Positions 23,808 to 33,317 are shown, numbered from the stretch's first letter. The stretch: DNA of 46,949 nucleotides from Xenococcaceae cyanobacterium MO_188.B32 (GCA_030065635.1 JASJDJ010000018.1:1-46949), one strand, 5' to 3'. Program-made: numbers and translations. The notes: generated from the sequence alone by a model not told the origin.

Positions 23808-26800
23808 TTAACTAGACAAGTGTAACTGAGAACCTCGATCGCCCTTGTAAACTTCTATCCTAGTTTGGAATGCTTCTTTAAACTCCCGCATATGAGTAAC
23901 AGTAAGTATACAAGCAAAATCAGAGGCGATCGCATTTATCGCTGCAATCAATCGATCGCAACCTTCGGCATCTTGTGTACCAAAACCTTCATCGACAATC
24001 AGCATTTGTAAGGAAGTGCCAGCCCTTTGTGCTAACAGTTTGGCTAGTGCCAAACGAACCGAAAAATTAATCCGAAAGGCTTCCCCACCAGAATAAGTTT
24101 CATAGGGGCGAGTACCTCTAGCATCGGCAATGAGAATATCTAGAGTATCGATTAGTTTAGATTTTTTCTTAGAACTACTACGGGATGCTTTCTGAGTTAA
24201 AAATTGGACGTGGAATTGATTATTTGTCAGACGAGAAAGAATATGATTGGCTTCGGCTTCTAGTTGAGGTAACACATTTTCGATCATTAAAGCTTGAATA
24301 CCATTTTTACCAAAGGCTTGTCCCAATTCTTGATAAACACGATATTTTTTCTTGATTTCTGTTAATTGTTTACCAGTATCATCATACTGAGTTTTTAAAT
24401 GCTCGATTTGAGTAAGAGATTGTTGGTATCTTCCTTGTTGGGCAATTAAATCATCTAGTTGCTGACGACGTTGATGAATTCTTTGCTCTAATAATTGAAT
24501 AGCCCTGCTGTTATCTTCAATTTGTTCTCTTTGTGCCTGATAGTTTTTTATTTGTTCTTCTGTAGCAATTTTAGCTTGTAGGCGTACCTGTAATAATTGC
24601 TCTAATTCTTGTAAACGGCTTTGCTGTTGTGGGTACTGTTGTTTAGCTTTAGCTAATTCTTGATAACGTACCTGCCAAGATTGTGCCTGACGGAGAGAAG
24701 CAAGCAAATTTTGATGTTTAGACTGTTCGTAACCTAATTGAGTAATATAGTTTTCGATTCGATCTATTTGCTGTTTTATAGGAGAATCTATAGCCAATTT
24801 AGCCAGAGAATTCTGTAAGTCAGTAATCTGCGCTAAAAGTTCTGGTTTTTGTTCATTCAGTCTAGCTAACCGCTTTTTTGCGTCGTCTATTTTCGCTTGT
24901 TTAATTTCTGTCCATCGCCAGCGTCTTTCTTCTTCTCTTAGTAAGGCATGGGTTTTTTCATCATAGTTAAGTTTTTGCAGTTCTATTTCTAACTGTTTTA
25001 AATCAGAATTAAATTCTACTGCATATTCTCCAGCAGAAAGTATTTGTTCTAATTGTTCTTGTTCTGCTTTAATTTGTTTTAGTTGTTTATGAATTTCTCC
25101 TGTGGCTTCTAGTTGGGCTTCTAATTGTCCTAATTGTTGTTGCAGGGAATCATAACCAGACAATTCTCGGTCTAATTCTTTATACTCTTGTCTCAATAAT
25201 TGTAATTCGCGATCGCAGGTAACTAATTGTTCTTTTATGACCCAGATCTGCGATTCAATTTCGTGCTGCTGTTGCTGAGTTTTACCAATCACTTGATGGC
25301 GATGATGTTCGTCTAATCCTCTCTCGCAAAGGGGACAGATAGCATCAGGAATAGATAACATTTCCAGCTTTTGTTGTAATTCTTGAAATTGCTGTTCGTA
25401 CAGTCTTTGATTTTCCTGTAATCTTTCTCTAAATCCTTTTCTTTCTAAGCCCTTTTCTTCGACTCGCTTTTGATAAATTCTTTTTTGATCTAATTCATCG
25501 ATTTGTGCATCTACGGTTAACACGGCTTCCCGCATTTGGGGTACTCTAGCGATTTCTGTAGTCAATTGTTCGGCAGAATTAGAGAGTTGTTCTAATTTAA
25601 CGGTTAATCGAGCTTCTGTTCGTTCGATTTCTGTTTGTAGAGTTTGACGTTGCTGTAATAGAGGGGCGACATATTGCTGAATTTTATCTAATTTTTGCAA
25701 TTTTTGGCGACTTTCTCGCAATTTTTCCAGCCCTGCTTGTACTTCTCCCGCAGATTTAATAATTTGTTGAATCTCTTCTTCTTGTCCCGCGATCGCCTCA
25801 ATACTAGTTTGAATTTGACGTATTTGTAACTTTAGTTCATTGGTTTGTTGAATTAATTGTTGTTCTAGTTGCTGTTTTTGGGCTTGTGCTTGTTGATAAG
25901 CAGCAAATTTAGTCGAAAAGTCTTTTTCTTCTGCTTGTTTTTGCAATAAACGCTCGTATCCGCTATTAATTTCGGCTTCTTGTTGAATTAATTCTGCCAA
26001 CTCACTCAACTGAAATTTAATAATTTCGATATCTTTCCCTAATCGATCGCAATCTTGACTCAAATTTTGATATTGATGTTGCTGCCATATCAACTGTTGT
26101 TCCCAAGCTTGGCGTTGGTGTTCGATCGTTTGTAATTGTTTTAAAGAAGCGCGGTCTTCTGTTTGAGCCTGTTGTAACTGTGTTGATTCTATTTCTAAAC
26201 TAGCTAATTCAGTCTTAATCTGCTTTTCCGTCTCTATTTTTGCTTCTAACGGCTCTAAACTCTGTTCTAATTGCTCTGTTTGTACCTTATACTCTTTAGC
26301 TAAATCTTTCGCTTGACTAGCTAATCCTTCATATCGATCTAGTTTCAGCAAATCGGCTAAAATCTGTTTTCGCTCTCCAGGACGACGTAACATAAACTCA
26401 TCTGCTCGTCCCTGACGCAAATAAGCAGAATTAACGAAAGTATCATAGTCTAATTTAAGAACATTAAGAATCTCCTGTTGCGTTGCCTTTACTCCCTTAG
26501 CCGTTATAGAACGAAATTTCTTCGATGCTGTTGCCACTTGAAACTCTAGAGAACTACTTTTTCCTCTAGGACGAGAGCGAATGATACGATAAGTCTGATT
26601 ATTACTAATGAGCTCGAAATCAACCCTAACATTGTTCGCGCCAGCATGGATTACATCATCTTCTGTAGCAGTACGGCTTTTGCCCCAAATTACCCAAGTA
26701 ATTGCCTCTAATAAAGAAGACTTTCCCGCACCATTTGCCCCACAAATACAAGCTGTATGCAATCCTCGAAAATCCAAGGTTGCTTCACGATAACTAAGAA

Positions 26801-26831
26801 AATTTTTCAGCGTTAGTTGCTGTGGAATCAT
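23808..26831 (-). CDS. sbcC: SbcC/Rad50-type nuclease ATPase subunit
   Basis: A 1007-residue SMC-like ATPase that with SbcD processes hairpins and double-strand ends. Walker A is GANGAGKSSLLEAI near residues 33-46. Long coiled coils very rich in Gln, Glu and Leu flank a zinc hook CPLCERGL at about residue 499, the middle of the protein as expected. The C-terminal half has the ABC signature YSGGEAFRINFSVRLALAKLL and Walker B MLIVDEGFGTQD. sbcD is not adjacent. The start ATG at 26831 gives MIPQQLTLKNFLSYRE, the canonical N-terminus. Length and domain order are normal and complete. Confidence 0.92.
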   Translation of the reverse strand: MIPQQLTLKNFLSYREATLDFRGLHTACICGANGAGKSSLLEAITWVIWGKSRTATEDDVIHAGANNVRVDFELISNNQTYRIIRSRPRGKSSSLEFQVATASKKFRSITAKGVKATQQEILNVLKLDYDTFVNSAYLRQGRADEFMLRRPGERKQILADLLKLDRYEGLASQAKDLAKEYKVQTEQLEQSLEPLEAKIETEKQIKTELASLEIESTQLQQAQTEDRASLKQLQTIEHQRQAWEQQLIWQQHQYQNLSQDCDRLGKDIEIIKFQLSELAELIQQEAEINSGYERLLQKQAEEKDFSTKFAAYQQAQAQKQQLEQQLIQQTNELKLQIRQIQTSIEAIAGQEEEIQQIIKSAGEVQAGLEKLRESRQKLQKLDKIQQYVAPLLQQRQTLQTEIERTEARLTVKLEQLSNSAEQLTTEIARVPQMREAVLTVDAQIDELDQKRIYQKRVEEKGLERKGFRERLQENQRLYEQQFQELQQKLEMLSIPDAICPLCERGLDEHHRHQVIGKTQQQQHEIESQIWVIKEQLVTCDRELQLLRQEYKELDRELSGYDSLQQQLGQLEAQLEATGEIHKQLKQIKAEQEQLEQILSAGEYAVEFNSDLKQLEIELQKLNYDEKTHALLREEERRWRWTEIKQAKIDDAKKRLARLNEQKPELLAQITDLQNSLAKLAIDSPIKQQIDRIENYITQLGYEQSKHQNLLASLRQAQSWQVRYQELAKAKQQYPQQQSRLQELEQLLQVRLQAKIATEEQIKNYQAQREQIEDNSRAIQLLEQRIHQRRQQLDDLIAQQGRYQQSLTQIEHLKTQYDDTGKQLTEIKKKYRVYQELGQAFGKNGIQALMIENVLPQLEAEANHILSRLTNNQFHVQFLTQKASRSSSKKKSKLIDTLDILIADARGTRPYETYSGGEAFRINFSVRLALAKLLAQRAGTSLQMLIVDEGFGTQDAEGCDRLIAAINAIASDFACILTVTHMREFKEAFQTRIEVYKGDRGSQLHLSS

Positions 26832-27236
26832 GTTTTAGGAGTTATCAGTTATGAGCGAGCGCACCAATTGAATAAACATCTGATTCATCTGCGGACTCTA
26901 TATTTTCCATCTATTTAGCTTGTTTTCTAGTTTATTAGTGTATTTATAATGATTTTGCTTTTTGCCAACTGTAATTAATAAAAATTAATAAAATTGAGGA
27001 AGCAGTAAATAATTTTTAACCGCCTTGCCACTCAGAATAGTTACTCTCTGTGATGTACTCCCATCGCCTCTCTGCGAGTAGGCGTGGGTCTTCCCGCTCA
27101 CGAAGATAAAGATGTTTGCTAAGATCCTTGAAAAACATCGATCGCTTGACTGCTTCAACTATATTGCAGCTATTAAAGCAGACTTCATCTTACAAAAATA
27201 ACGCAGTTGAAAGCCCATCGTCTTTAGACATGGGAC

Positions 27237-27277
27237 GGGGCGTATAAACATCTGGGGTTTCCCCAGATGACAGCCCC
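27237..27277 (+). ncRNA. two-stem RNA-like motif, copy A
   Basis: Outer stem GGGGC (27237-27241) / GCCCC (27273-27277); linker GTATAAA; inner hairpin CATCTGGGG-TTT-CCCCAGATG (27249-27269); then ACA. The same architecture occurs at 30755, 34939, 36827, 36957 (-) and 37037 (-), with different inner-hairpin sequences. Whether it is transcribed is unknown. Confidence 0.55.
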
Positions 27278-27489
27278 TCATGAAAACTAAAAGCGGATTT
27301 ATCCGCAGTAAAACTATACAATTTCGACACCAAATCTTTATATAGAAAGGGGTTCGCCTATTGTAGAATTCTTGTAACTAAGATGTTCTTAGTTGTAACT
27401 GGGATGTTCCCAGTAATACTGAACCTCGAAAATGGAATAGGTAGAGGGTTGCAGCAACCAAAACCTTTTGCTGCGTAAAACCTATTAAG

Positions 27490-27534
27490 GAGGACGCGAT
27501 TTTCGAGGTGTCCTCGAAAATTTAAGCCGTCCGT
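27490..27534 (+). ncRNA. GGACG-hairpin-CGTCC motif, copy 1
   Basis: GAGGACGCG leads into the hairpin GATTTTCGAGG-TGT-CCTCGAAAATT, and the outer GGACG pairs with CGTCC at the end. The same plan is seen at 27697-27764 and 30833-30876. It is probably part of the same structured element as the two-stem motif. Confidence 0.5.
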
Positions 27535-27696
27535 GTGGAAGTTCAAAATCTCTAGCATTCTAGAAAAGCTTAGATTGTAATGGTTTAAGTCAATGTTAGG
27601 GACGGGGTGTTTGGCACTCCCCAGAATTTTTCGATTCTTCTACTAGCCGAGAGGCATAGGGATAACTCCATGAATAGCTAAAACGGGAGAACATTG

Positions 27697-27764
27697 GAGG
27701 ACACGGTTTTTGAGGAAACCTCAAAAACGTGCTTCCCGAAGGGCGACGGTACGTCGGATGTCCG
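27697..27764 (+). ncRNA. GGACA-hairpin-TGTCC motif, copy 2, with a small inserted repeat
   Basis: GAGGACACG, then hairpin GTTTTTGAGG-AAA-CCTCAAAAAC, then GTG and closing TGTCCG. Between GTG and TGTCCG this copy has about 26 extra bases containing CGACGGTACGTCG, a perfect small palindrome, where copy 3 at 30833 has only a few bases. This looks like a repeat inserted inside a repeat. Confidence 0.5.
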
Positions 27765-27821
27765 TTTCGCTTGTACCGATTTAGAAGCTAGACAGGAGAA
27801 TCCAACGAGCTTTCAGCCGTT

Positions 27822-27833
27822 GGAGTGTCAAAA
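27822..27833 (+). mobile_element. right-end sequence abutting obgE
   Basis: GGAGTGTCAAAA follows an imperfect hairpin CCAACGAGCTTTCAGCCGTTGG. A terminal hairpin followed by GAGTGTCAA is the classic right end of IS200/IS605-type elements. Its TCA (27828-27830) is read on the other strand as the TGA stop of obgE. Confidence 0.55.
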
Positions 27834-28811
27834 ACTGTCCCAAATTGCTTGTAATAAACTATCTAAACCTTTACGAGTAACCGCAGAAATAGTAAAAATA
27901 GGGTTAGAAGTTAGTTTAGATAAGCGATCGATCTGTTCTTCTATAGTATTTTTATCGACAGCATCAACCTTATTAAAAGCAATAATTTGAGGACGTTCGG
28001 CTAAACCTTTGCCATAAGCAGTTAATTCTGCTTGAATTGTCTCATAGTCAGCGATAGGGTCTTCTACCGTAATATCGATTACGTGAAGAAGTAACTTTGT
28101 TCTCTCGATGTGACGCAAAAAATCATACCCTAAACCTACTCCTGCGGATGCACCTTTAATTAATCCAGGAATATCAGCAAATAGGGTACCGTCGCCTGTG
28201 GGTTTACGAACAACACCTAAATTGGGAATGAGAGTAGTAAAAGGATAGTCGGCAATTTTAGGACGGGCAGAAGAAACGGCAGAAATCAAGGTAGATTTAC
28301 CCGCGTTAGGCAAGCCAATAATACCGACTTCAGCTAGTAATTTTAGTTCTAAACGTAACCTTTTAACTTCTCCTGGTAATCCAGGTAGAGAATATTCTGG
28401 GGCACGATTACTGTTACTCAGGAAATGTTTATTACCCAAACCTCCTTTACCACCTCTAGCGACACAGAGAGTTTGTCCATTCTCGACTAAATCCCCGATA
28501 AGCTCTCCTGTATCTGCATCATACACCATCGTACCACAAGGAACTTCGATCGAGCGATCGCTTCCGTTTGCTCCCGTCCGATTATTAGGGCCTCCTCTCT
28601 TACCATTTTCTGCTCGAAAACGACGAGAGTATTGAAAATCTAGTAAAGTTTGTAAGTTTTCTACCGCAACTAGCACTATTGACCCACCACTACCACCATT
28701 ACCCCCTGCGGGGCCTCCTGCGGGGACATATTTCTCTCGACGAAAGGCAACAATTCCATCTCCTCCCGTGCCTGCTTCGACCTCAATTTCTGCTAGATCG
28801 ATAAATTGCAT
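27828..28811 (-). CDS. obgE: GTPase ObgE (CgtA)
   Basis: An Obg-family GTPase involved in late 50S assembly and stress signalling. The open frame reaches 28859, but the ATG at 28811 gives the canonical start [19 protein letters not shown] and 327 residues. Residues 1-157 are the glycine-rich Obg fold ([17 protein letters not shown]). The G domain has G1 [11 protein letters not shown]3 ADIPGLI and G4 NKVD, ending in a [13 protein letters not shown]5 region. The last codons AIWDSF run into the TGA that lies in a mobile-element right end, so a few native C-terminal residues have probably been replaced or lost. Function should be unaffected. Confidence 0.92.
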   Translation of the reverse strand: MQFIDLAEIEVEAGTGGDGIVAFRREKYVPAGGPAGGNGGSGGSIVLVAVENLQTLLDFQYSRRFRAENGKRGGPNNRTGANGSDRSIEVPCGTMVYDADTGELIGDLVENGQTLCVARGGKGGLGNKHFLSNSNRAPEYSLPGLPGEVKRLRLELKLLAEVGIIGLPNAGKSTLISAVSSARPKIADYPFTTLIPNLGVVRKPTGDGTLFADIPGLIKGASAGVGLGYDFLRHIERTKLLLHVIDITVEDPIADYETIQAELTAYGKGLAERPQIIAFNKVDAVDKNTIEEQIDRLSKLTSNPIFTISAVTRKGLDSLLQAIWDSF

Positions 28812-28901
28812 TATTTTACTACTATCACTTATTTTTTCAGCTATATGGCTTATTGACAAATTTAGGGCTTATTATAAATAAATTTAACCAGATGATTCTG
28901 A

Positions 28902-29288
28902 TTAAATTGTTAGATTTTCTAGCATTTTGTTTAGATCTTGCCAGCTTTCAGTTAAGGAATCAACTGCTCTTTGTAAGCTATCAATTTGACTCCTACGAGC
29001 TACATCCATTACTGCATTAACATGGGCAACCGTACCTGCTTTACCTAAGTGCTTATACTTGCTTTTTGTACCAGTATTAGTAGTAAAAATGGGTAAGCTA
29101 GCATGTAACTTATAATAATAATAGGTTTTGTCTTTTCCTTTTGCTTGATAACGCAAGACATAGCATTTAGGAGGGGCTATATCTCCTGTGGTTCTTATTT
29201 GTTGAATTGTCGAATTAAGGGTGGCGATCGCTGTTTGTAACCGTTCGGCTCTAGCAATTAAATCTTCCCTTTTTTTATTTTTAGTCAT
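28902..29288 (-). CDS. conserved hypothetical protein with flanking helices
   Basis: A 128-residue basic protein. An N-terminal amphipathic helix (DLIARAERLQTAIATLNSTIQQI) and a C-terminal helix (QIDSLQRAVDSLTESWQDLNKML) flank a short beta region PPKCYVLRYQAKGKDKTYYYYKLHA and a GKAGTVAHVNAV segment. The layout, with a Y-rich strand that recalls DUF6788-type proteins found near mobile elements, is not enough to name it. It lies 90 bases upstream of obgE on the same strand and could be co-transcribed with it. Confidence 0.6.
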   Translation of the reverse strand: MTKNKKREDLIARAERLQTAIATLNSTIQQIRTTGDIAPPKCYVLRYQAKGKDKTYYYYKLHASLPIFTTNTGTKSKYKHLGKAGTVAHVNAVMDVARRSQIDSLQRAVDSLTESWQDLNKMLENLTI

Positions 29289-29507
29289 GGTTGTGAAGGT
29301 AAAAGATATGCCTACAAAATGAAGACATATTAGCAGTTAACCCGATTTTTTCCGGATTTTCCTCAATATATCAGAGATAGACCTTTAAAAAATCGTACTA
29401 ATGTATTAAATATAAGTAGTTTTCTGGTATTGACAAAAGATTAAACTTTAGTTTTCTTTACTGCCCCACCTAATACCGTTTTGATTTAAGTTTGCGTGAC
29501 TATGATT

Positions 29508-29541
29508 GACGCGGAGACACGGGGGCACGGGGACGCGGAGA
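29508..29541. repeat. GC-rich degenerate short tandem repeat
   Basis: A G-rich run built from variants of CACGGGG and GACGCGGAGA lies in the gap before a membrane-protein gene. Such short tandem tracts are common dispersed repeats in filamentous and pleurocapsalean cyanobacterial genomes. The rest of 29289-29575 holds nothing I can identify. Confidence 0.5.
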
Positions 29542-29575
29542 TCGATATGTAACTTTTGATAAATTATCGTTTTTG

Positions 29576-30064
29576 TTAGCTTTGATAAACGCTATAAGCT
29601 AATATTCCACTACCGAAACCCAATAAACACAAGCACCCGATAATCAGTGAAGATATCCAAGTTTTTAAGCCTATAGTTTTTAAGTCTAGCCTGACAAGCA
29701 GAGCCGAAGCCAGCAAAACAAAAAATTGGGAAAATAGATCGAGCCACTGAACAACTAAAGCAAAGGTCATAGCACCTAAAATAATAGACATAAAAGCGCC
29801 AAAATCAGATTTTATCCACCTCCCAAGACTTACAGTCATTAAAGCGATAGGGGTAGTAAAAGCTAAAGCTATCAATAAAACCCAACAAATTCCTAATCCG
29901 TAGATTAGGGGAGTAATAATATTCTTTTCTAATATCCAGTAAAATAATTTACCTTGGTTAATAAAATGATCGGCCCAAGAAGCATAAATCCAGCCAAACG
30001 TTCCATAGGCAATACCCAATATACTTAGAGATAACCAGAGAGTTTTTGTCAACCACAGCATCAA
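29576..30064 (-). CDS. hypothetical four-helix membrane protein
   Basis: A 162-residue very hydrophobic protein with about four transmembrane helices (near residues 5-25, 45-75, 90-120 and 130-160), e.g. LWLSLSILGIAYGTFGWIYASW and LGICWVLLIALAFTTPIALMTVSLG. No catalytic motif was recognised. The start MMLWLTKTLW has an AT-rich upstream region. It lies on the same strand as apcD, upstream of which no link is evident. Function unknown. Confidence 0.6.
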   Translation of the reverse strand: MMLWLTKTLWLSLSILGIAYGTFGWIYASWADHFINQGKLFYWILEKNIITPLIYGLGICWVLLIALAFTTPIALMTVSLGRWIKSDFGAFMSIILGAMTFALVVQWLDLFSQFFVLLASALLVRLDLKTIGLKTWISSLIIGCLCLLGFGSGILAYSVYQS

Positions 30065-30200
30065 TATTTAGTTTTGTTTCTCTTGCTCTCCATAACTGGT
30101 AATCGATAATTAATAATTAATATTTACTACCAATTACTAATTACCTATTACCAAAATAGACTTGTTTACTGCAATATGTATCTATGTCTTTTACTTTAAA

Positions 30201-30686
30201 TTAGGACATAGTTTGGATAATGTAGTCAAAATAAGGAGCAGCTTGTTCTACGTCTTCTTTAGTAAGAAGATCCAATGCAGCAGTTTTGAGACATTTAATC
30301 GAATCTGCCATTCCAGGGACAGGAACATTAAGGGAGTTATACATTTCCCTCACACCAATCAAACCAGTCTTTTCAATTGGTTCTTTATCTCCAGCCAAAA
30401 CACCATAGGTTACTAGACGTATATACCAACCAAGATCGCGCAAGCATTGATTATACTCTTTTTGACCATAGGCATTACCGCCTGGAGAGCGATATTCGGG
30501 GTGAATTTTGAATAACTCTCTACTTGCCTTATCTACAATTTTTTTCTCATTTTCTGCTAGGGTTTCCGCAATGCGTACTCTTTGTTCGCCAGTTGTTAAA
30601 AACTTTTTGATTCCCTCTAATTCACCGCTACTGGGATAGCGGAGTTCATCATCTGCTCTAAGAATGACTTGACTAACTACGCTCAT
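30201..30686 (-). CDS. apcD: allophycocyanin B alpha subunit ApcD
   Basis: A 161-residue phycobiliprotein. The start [20 protein letters not shown], the chromophore site [13 protein letters not shown] with the bilin-binding cysteine (about residue 81), and the [25 protein letters not shown] block are diagnostic of ApcD, the terminal emitter of the phycobilisome core that passes energy chiefly to photosystem I. The length is standard. It is monocistronic here, away from apcABC, as is usual for apcD. Its upstream spacer (30687-30754) is AT-rich and ends at a structured mobile-element remnant, so that element sits close to the apcD promoter. Confidence 0.95.
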   Translation of the reverse strand: MSVVSQVILRADDELRYPSSGELEGIKKFLTTGEQRVRIAETLAENEKKIVDKASRELFKIHPEYRSPGGNAYGQKEYNQCLRDLGWYIRLVTYGVLAGDKEPIEKTGLIGVREMYNSLNVPVPGMADSIKCLKTAALDLLTKEDVEQAAPYFDYIIQTMS

Positions 30687-30754
30687 AATATCGTAATTGA
30701 TTTAATTAACTTTAATAATATTAGTATGTCATAGTCGCTTCGCTCTAGTTCGGC

Positions 30755-30929
30755 GGGGCGTATAAAGGTCTGAGGTTTCCTCAGACCACAGCCCCTTGAG
30801 TTTTTAGTTCGTAGTTTGGAGTTGGACTGGCAGAGGACACGGATTCTGAGCTTGGCTCAGAATCGTGAGATGTCCGTTTAGAGTGAGCCGTTCAGGCGAA
30901 CAAAAAATTTAGTGATGGGAGTGTTAAAA
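30755..30929 (+). mobile_element. compact structured element between apcD and the lipoate-ligase gene (copy B)
   Basis: This is the most complete short form of the repeated element. It has the two-stem motif at 30755-30795 (GGGGC/GCCCC, GTATAAA, hairpin GGTCTGAGG-TTT-CCTCAGACC, ACA). The GGACA-hairpin-TGTCC motif is at 30833-30876 with stem GATTCTGAGC/GCTCAGAATC. A terminal GGGAGTGTTAAAA lies at about 30917-30929. No ORF is present. The order (two-stem motif, second cruciform, GAGTGT end) matches copy A. TTA at 30924-30926 is the stop codon of the convergent lipoate-ligase gene. I interpret it as an omega-RNA-like relic of an IS605/IscB-type transposon. Confidence 0.55.
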
Positions 30930-31664
30930 GACAGAATTTGTAACAATATCTTGCCACTCTATTTTAGATAGAGGTTGCTCTTCTAACTTGATTTGAAAAC
31001 AGTTACAGGCAGCTTGAGTCAAAGCAGCAACAATAGTCGAAATTACTTGTTCTTCTGGTATGTCTATTAAATCTAAAAGATTGCCAGGAGCAGATTGAGC
31101 AAAAATTTGAGTAAACAAATCTTTACGAGTTGAGAGCATCATGGAGCCATGTTGCAAAATTGCTTGCCCTCGACGTAGTTGGGCAGAACCGATCGCTTTT
31201 TTTCCCGTGGCAGTAATCAAATCTGCATTAGTTGCCGTGGCAAAACAGTTGGGATTGTGAATATATTCTTTGGCAGCACTACCATAGTGTAAGTCTATAC
31301 CCAACGATCGCCAACCTTCAATTAGAAATTGACAGATTTGTCGATACACTTCCAAACGTTTCCCCTTTTTAGCTGACGTGACTATGGCATAAGTTAAATC
31401 TCCTTGGTGCAAGACAGCTTGTCCTCCCGTCGGACGACGAACTATCTCTAAAGAATGTTTTTGCCAATCTAAAGGATATTGTTTTTGGTGATAGCCTAAA
31501 GAAATAGCAGAAGGATTCCAAGTATAAAACCTTAGTGTAGGGGGATGTTCTCCTTGGCGGTGTTTTTCTAGCAACCAAGTATCGATCGCCATCTGTATTT
31601 CTCCAGAAGCTTCAATTAGAGGGATTAAACGCCAGGTTGATGAGGGGGAGATTAGGTTAATCAT
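30924..31664 (-). CDS. lipoate-protein ligase A / octanoyltransferase family protein
   Basis: A 246-residue BPL/LplA/LipB-type protein from ATG 31664; the open frame continues to a TTG at 31691, but the ATG start MINLISPSSTWRLIPLIEASG fits the family better. Hallmarks are SLGYHQK, EIVRRPTGGQAVLHQGDLTYAIV (about residues 74-96, with the RRPTGGGA-type loop) and a lysine in TGKKAIGSAQLRRG, the usual ligand-contact site. It attaches lipoate or octanoate to E2/GcvH domains. The stop codon lies in a mobile-element end, so the last residues may not be ancestral. Confidence 0.82.
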   Translation of the reverse strand: MINLISPSSTWRLIPLIEASGEIQMAIDTWLLEKHRQGEHPPTLRFYTWNPSAISLGYHQKQYPLDWQKHSLEIVRRPTGGQAVLHQGDLTYAIVTSAKKGKRLEVYRQICQFLIEGWRSLGIDLHYGSAAKEYIHNPNCFATATNADLITATGKKAIGSAQLRRGQAILQHGSMMLSTRKDLFTQIFAQSAPGNLLDLIDIPEEQVISTIVAALTQAACNCFQIKLEEQPLSKIEWQDIVTNSVF

Positions 31665-31706
31665 TGGGGATGTGGAAGGGCAGAGGAGCAAGGGTGCAAG
31701 AGAATA

Positions 31707-31744
31707 AAGCTAAGAGCTAAAAGCTAGAAGCTAAGAGCTAAAAA
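31707..31744. repeat. heptamer-type short tandem repeat (AGCTAAG/A)
   Basis: About five degenerate units of AGCTAAG, AGCTAAA and AGCTAGA lie between the GTPase stop and the upstream region of the lipoate-ligase gene. Similar 7-bp tracts occur at 37228 and 38851. Confidence 0.6.
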
Positions 31745-31745
31745 A

Positions 31746-33317
31746 TTACCATTCATCTGCTGATTTTGGCTCGATTTCTTGTTCTGCCTCATCTTCCCAG
31801 GTATCGGCTATGGGTTTGACTACTTTGGCGATCGCGTCTTTGACAAAGACTTTAACAAATTCATCTCGGCGACTGAGTTGAAACTGTCTCTGTACCACTT
31901 CTGTAATTCCCCCATCACCCCAATCTTGATCCTGACGGAAATATTCAACAAAACTCTTTCCGGCAATACGGGTAAGATAAGCAGCCGAAACGGCTTGAAT
32001 TGCTTTGCCAATTATATAGGTGGCAAAATGAAACTGTAATGCCCTGCCCAAAAGATCGGCTGCACCTTTGACTACACCCAAACTAACTAAAGTTTTACCC
32101 AGAGATAAAGCCAAATCTTTTCCTGTTTCTATATTCAATTCGCAACCATAAATTTTGCCAATTTCGACTACCATTTGCGCATTCACGGCTGCGGTGGCTA
32201 ACATATCTACTACGGGTAAAGGAGTAACTGCAATAACACCAGCCCCGATCCACTGATAGCGATCGATAATTTTATCTGCTTCTCTACGTCGTTGGCGATC
32301 GATAATTTTGCGTGCTTCTTCTCCCAATCTTTGGGATTGTAGCAAAATATTATCCGCAATTAAATCTTCTCCTTCAGCCCGTAAAACTGCCACTAATCTT
32401 TTAATTAAAGGAGTTATTTCTGGTGATGGTTCGATTATTTTCCCCGTACGTAACTCTACTGGGTGAGGATTAGCAGCAATAGCAATAACATCGGCAGCAG
32501 GAATAAACTCTCTTACTCTCTGTTGTAGCTGTCTTAAAATTATCTCTCGATCTTCGTCTGTATAAAGATCGATTTTATTAAAAACTAGGAGCGAGCGCTT
32601 GCCAATTTGAGCCAAATTTTTAAGGGGTTCGTATTCCGAGTGACGTAAATCGTTATCGACTACAAATAAAAGTAAATCTGCTTCTGTAGCTAGTTGTCTG
32701 GCTAATTCTCCTCTTTCTGTCCCTACTACCCCTGCTTCTAAAATACCAGGAGTATCTGTAATCAAAATGCCCCGTGTCACTCCTTTTAACTTGAGACTAT
32801 AAGTCTGTTCCGCTTTAGTAGTTCCCATAACGGGATTGACTTCTCCTACAATTTCTCCTAAAAGAGAATTAATTAGAGAAGTTTTTCCTGCCGAACCCGT
32901 ACCAAATACTACTACTCTTACTTCTCCCCGTGCCAGACTCTCCTCTATTTCTTGCGATCGCTTCAAAAATGCTTCTTGGGCTACTCGATCCTCAATTTGT
33001 TCTAGTTGTTTTTTGACTGCTTTGAGATTTTCTGTGGCTACCTGGGCTTTTTCTTCAGGAATTTTAGCTGTAGGGCGACGTTTATTTTTTTTCCGCGACT
33101 TCTTGCTCTTATTTGTATAAAATTTAAAGTAATAGATAAAGACAGCAATTAATAAGCCTAATAAAATAATCAGGATTAATAGCAACAGATTGGCTAGTAG
33201 AGAAGAGGTGTACGATATTTCGATATAAAGTCGAGACAGAGAAATAACCAGCCAAATCCCTAAGACTAAAATTAGACTTAAACCAGCAATGAGAATTAGT
33301 AAGCGGATAAAGAGCAT
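31746..33317 (-). CDS. membrane-anchored Era/TrmE-type GTPase with DUF697 domain
   Basis: A 523-residue protein. Two N-terminal transmembrane helices (about residues 3-30 and 36-68) are followed by a lysine/arginine patch (KSKKSRKKNKRRP). The G domain has G1 VVFGTGSAGKTSLINSL (about residues 135-151), G3 ITDTPGILEAG, and G4 VFNKIDLY. The C-terminal part (RYQWIGAGVIAVTPLPVVDMLATAAVNAQMVVEIGKIYG, GRALQFHFATYIIG) is the hydrophobic DUF697 domain. Cyanobacteria carry several such YcjF/Era-like proteins of unknown role, thought to act at membranes. Confidence 0.82.
   Translation of the reverse strand: MLFIRLLILIAGLSLILVLGIWLVISLSRLYIEISYTSSLLANLLLLILIILLGLLIAVFIYYFKFYTNKSKKSRKKNKRRPTAKIPEEKAQVATENLKAVKKQLEQIEDRVAQEAFLKRSQEIEESLARGEVRVVVFGTGSAGKTSLINSLLGEIVGEVNPVMGTTKAEQTYSLKLKGVTRGILITDTPGILEAGVVGTERGELARQLATEADLLLFVVDNDLRHSEYEPLKNLAQIGKRSLLVFNKIDLYTDEDREIILRQLQQRVREFIPAADVIAIAANPHPVELRTGKIIEPSPEITPLIKRLVAVLRAEGEDLIADNILLQSQRLGEEARKIIDRQRRREADKIIDRYQWIGAGVIAVTPLPVVDMLATAAVNAQMVVEIGKIYGCELNIETGKDLALSLGKTLVSLGVVKGAADLLGRALQFHFATYIIGKAIQAVSAAYLTRIAGKSFVEYFRQDQDWGDGGITEVVQRQFQLSRRDEFVKVFVKDAIAKVVKPIADTWEDEAEQEIEPKSADEW

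Larger units (their letters stand above)
26832..27821. mobile_element. gene-free kilobase filled with structured mobile-element remnants
   Basis: About 1 kb between sbcC and obgE without a credible gene. The first 370 bases show nothing notable. From about 27211 there is a palindrome GCCCATCGTCTTTAGACATGGG of the kind found at IS200/IS605 right ends, then a two-stem motif (27237-27277). Two related cruciform motifs follow (27490-27534 and 27697-27764). A terminal GGAGTGTCAAAA at 27822-27833 runs into the end of obgE. I interpret the stretch as at least two nested non-autonomous elements that have lost their tnpB or iscB gene. ORFs here are not protein-like. Confidence 0.6.

Noticed and set aside
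27694-27990. 98-codon frame on the + strand across the element end and into obgE
   Set aside because: It reads through a structured repeat and then antisense to obgE; the composition is not protein-like.
27216-30929. Possibility that the structured repeats are a CRISPR array or group II intron
   Set aside because: There is no regular repeat-spacer alternation, no domain V-like hairpin with AGC triad was recognised, and no cas or intron-encoded protein gene is present.
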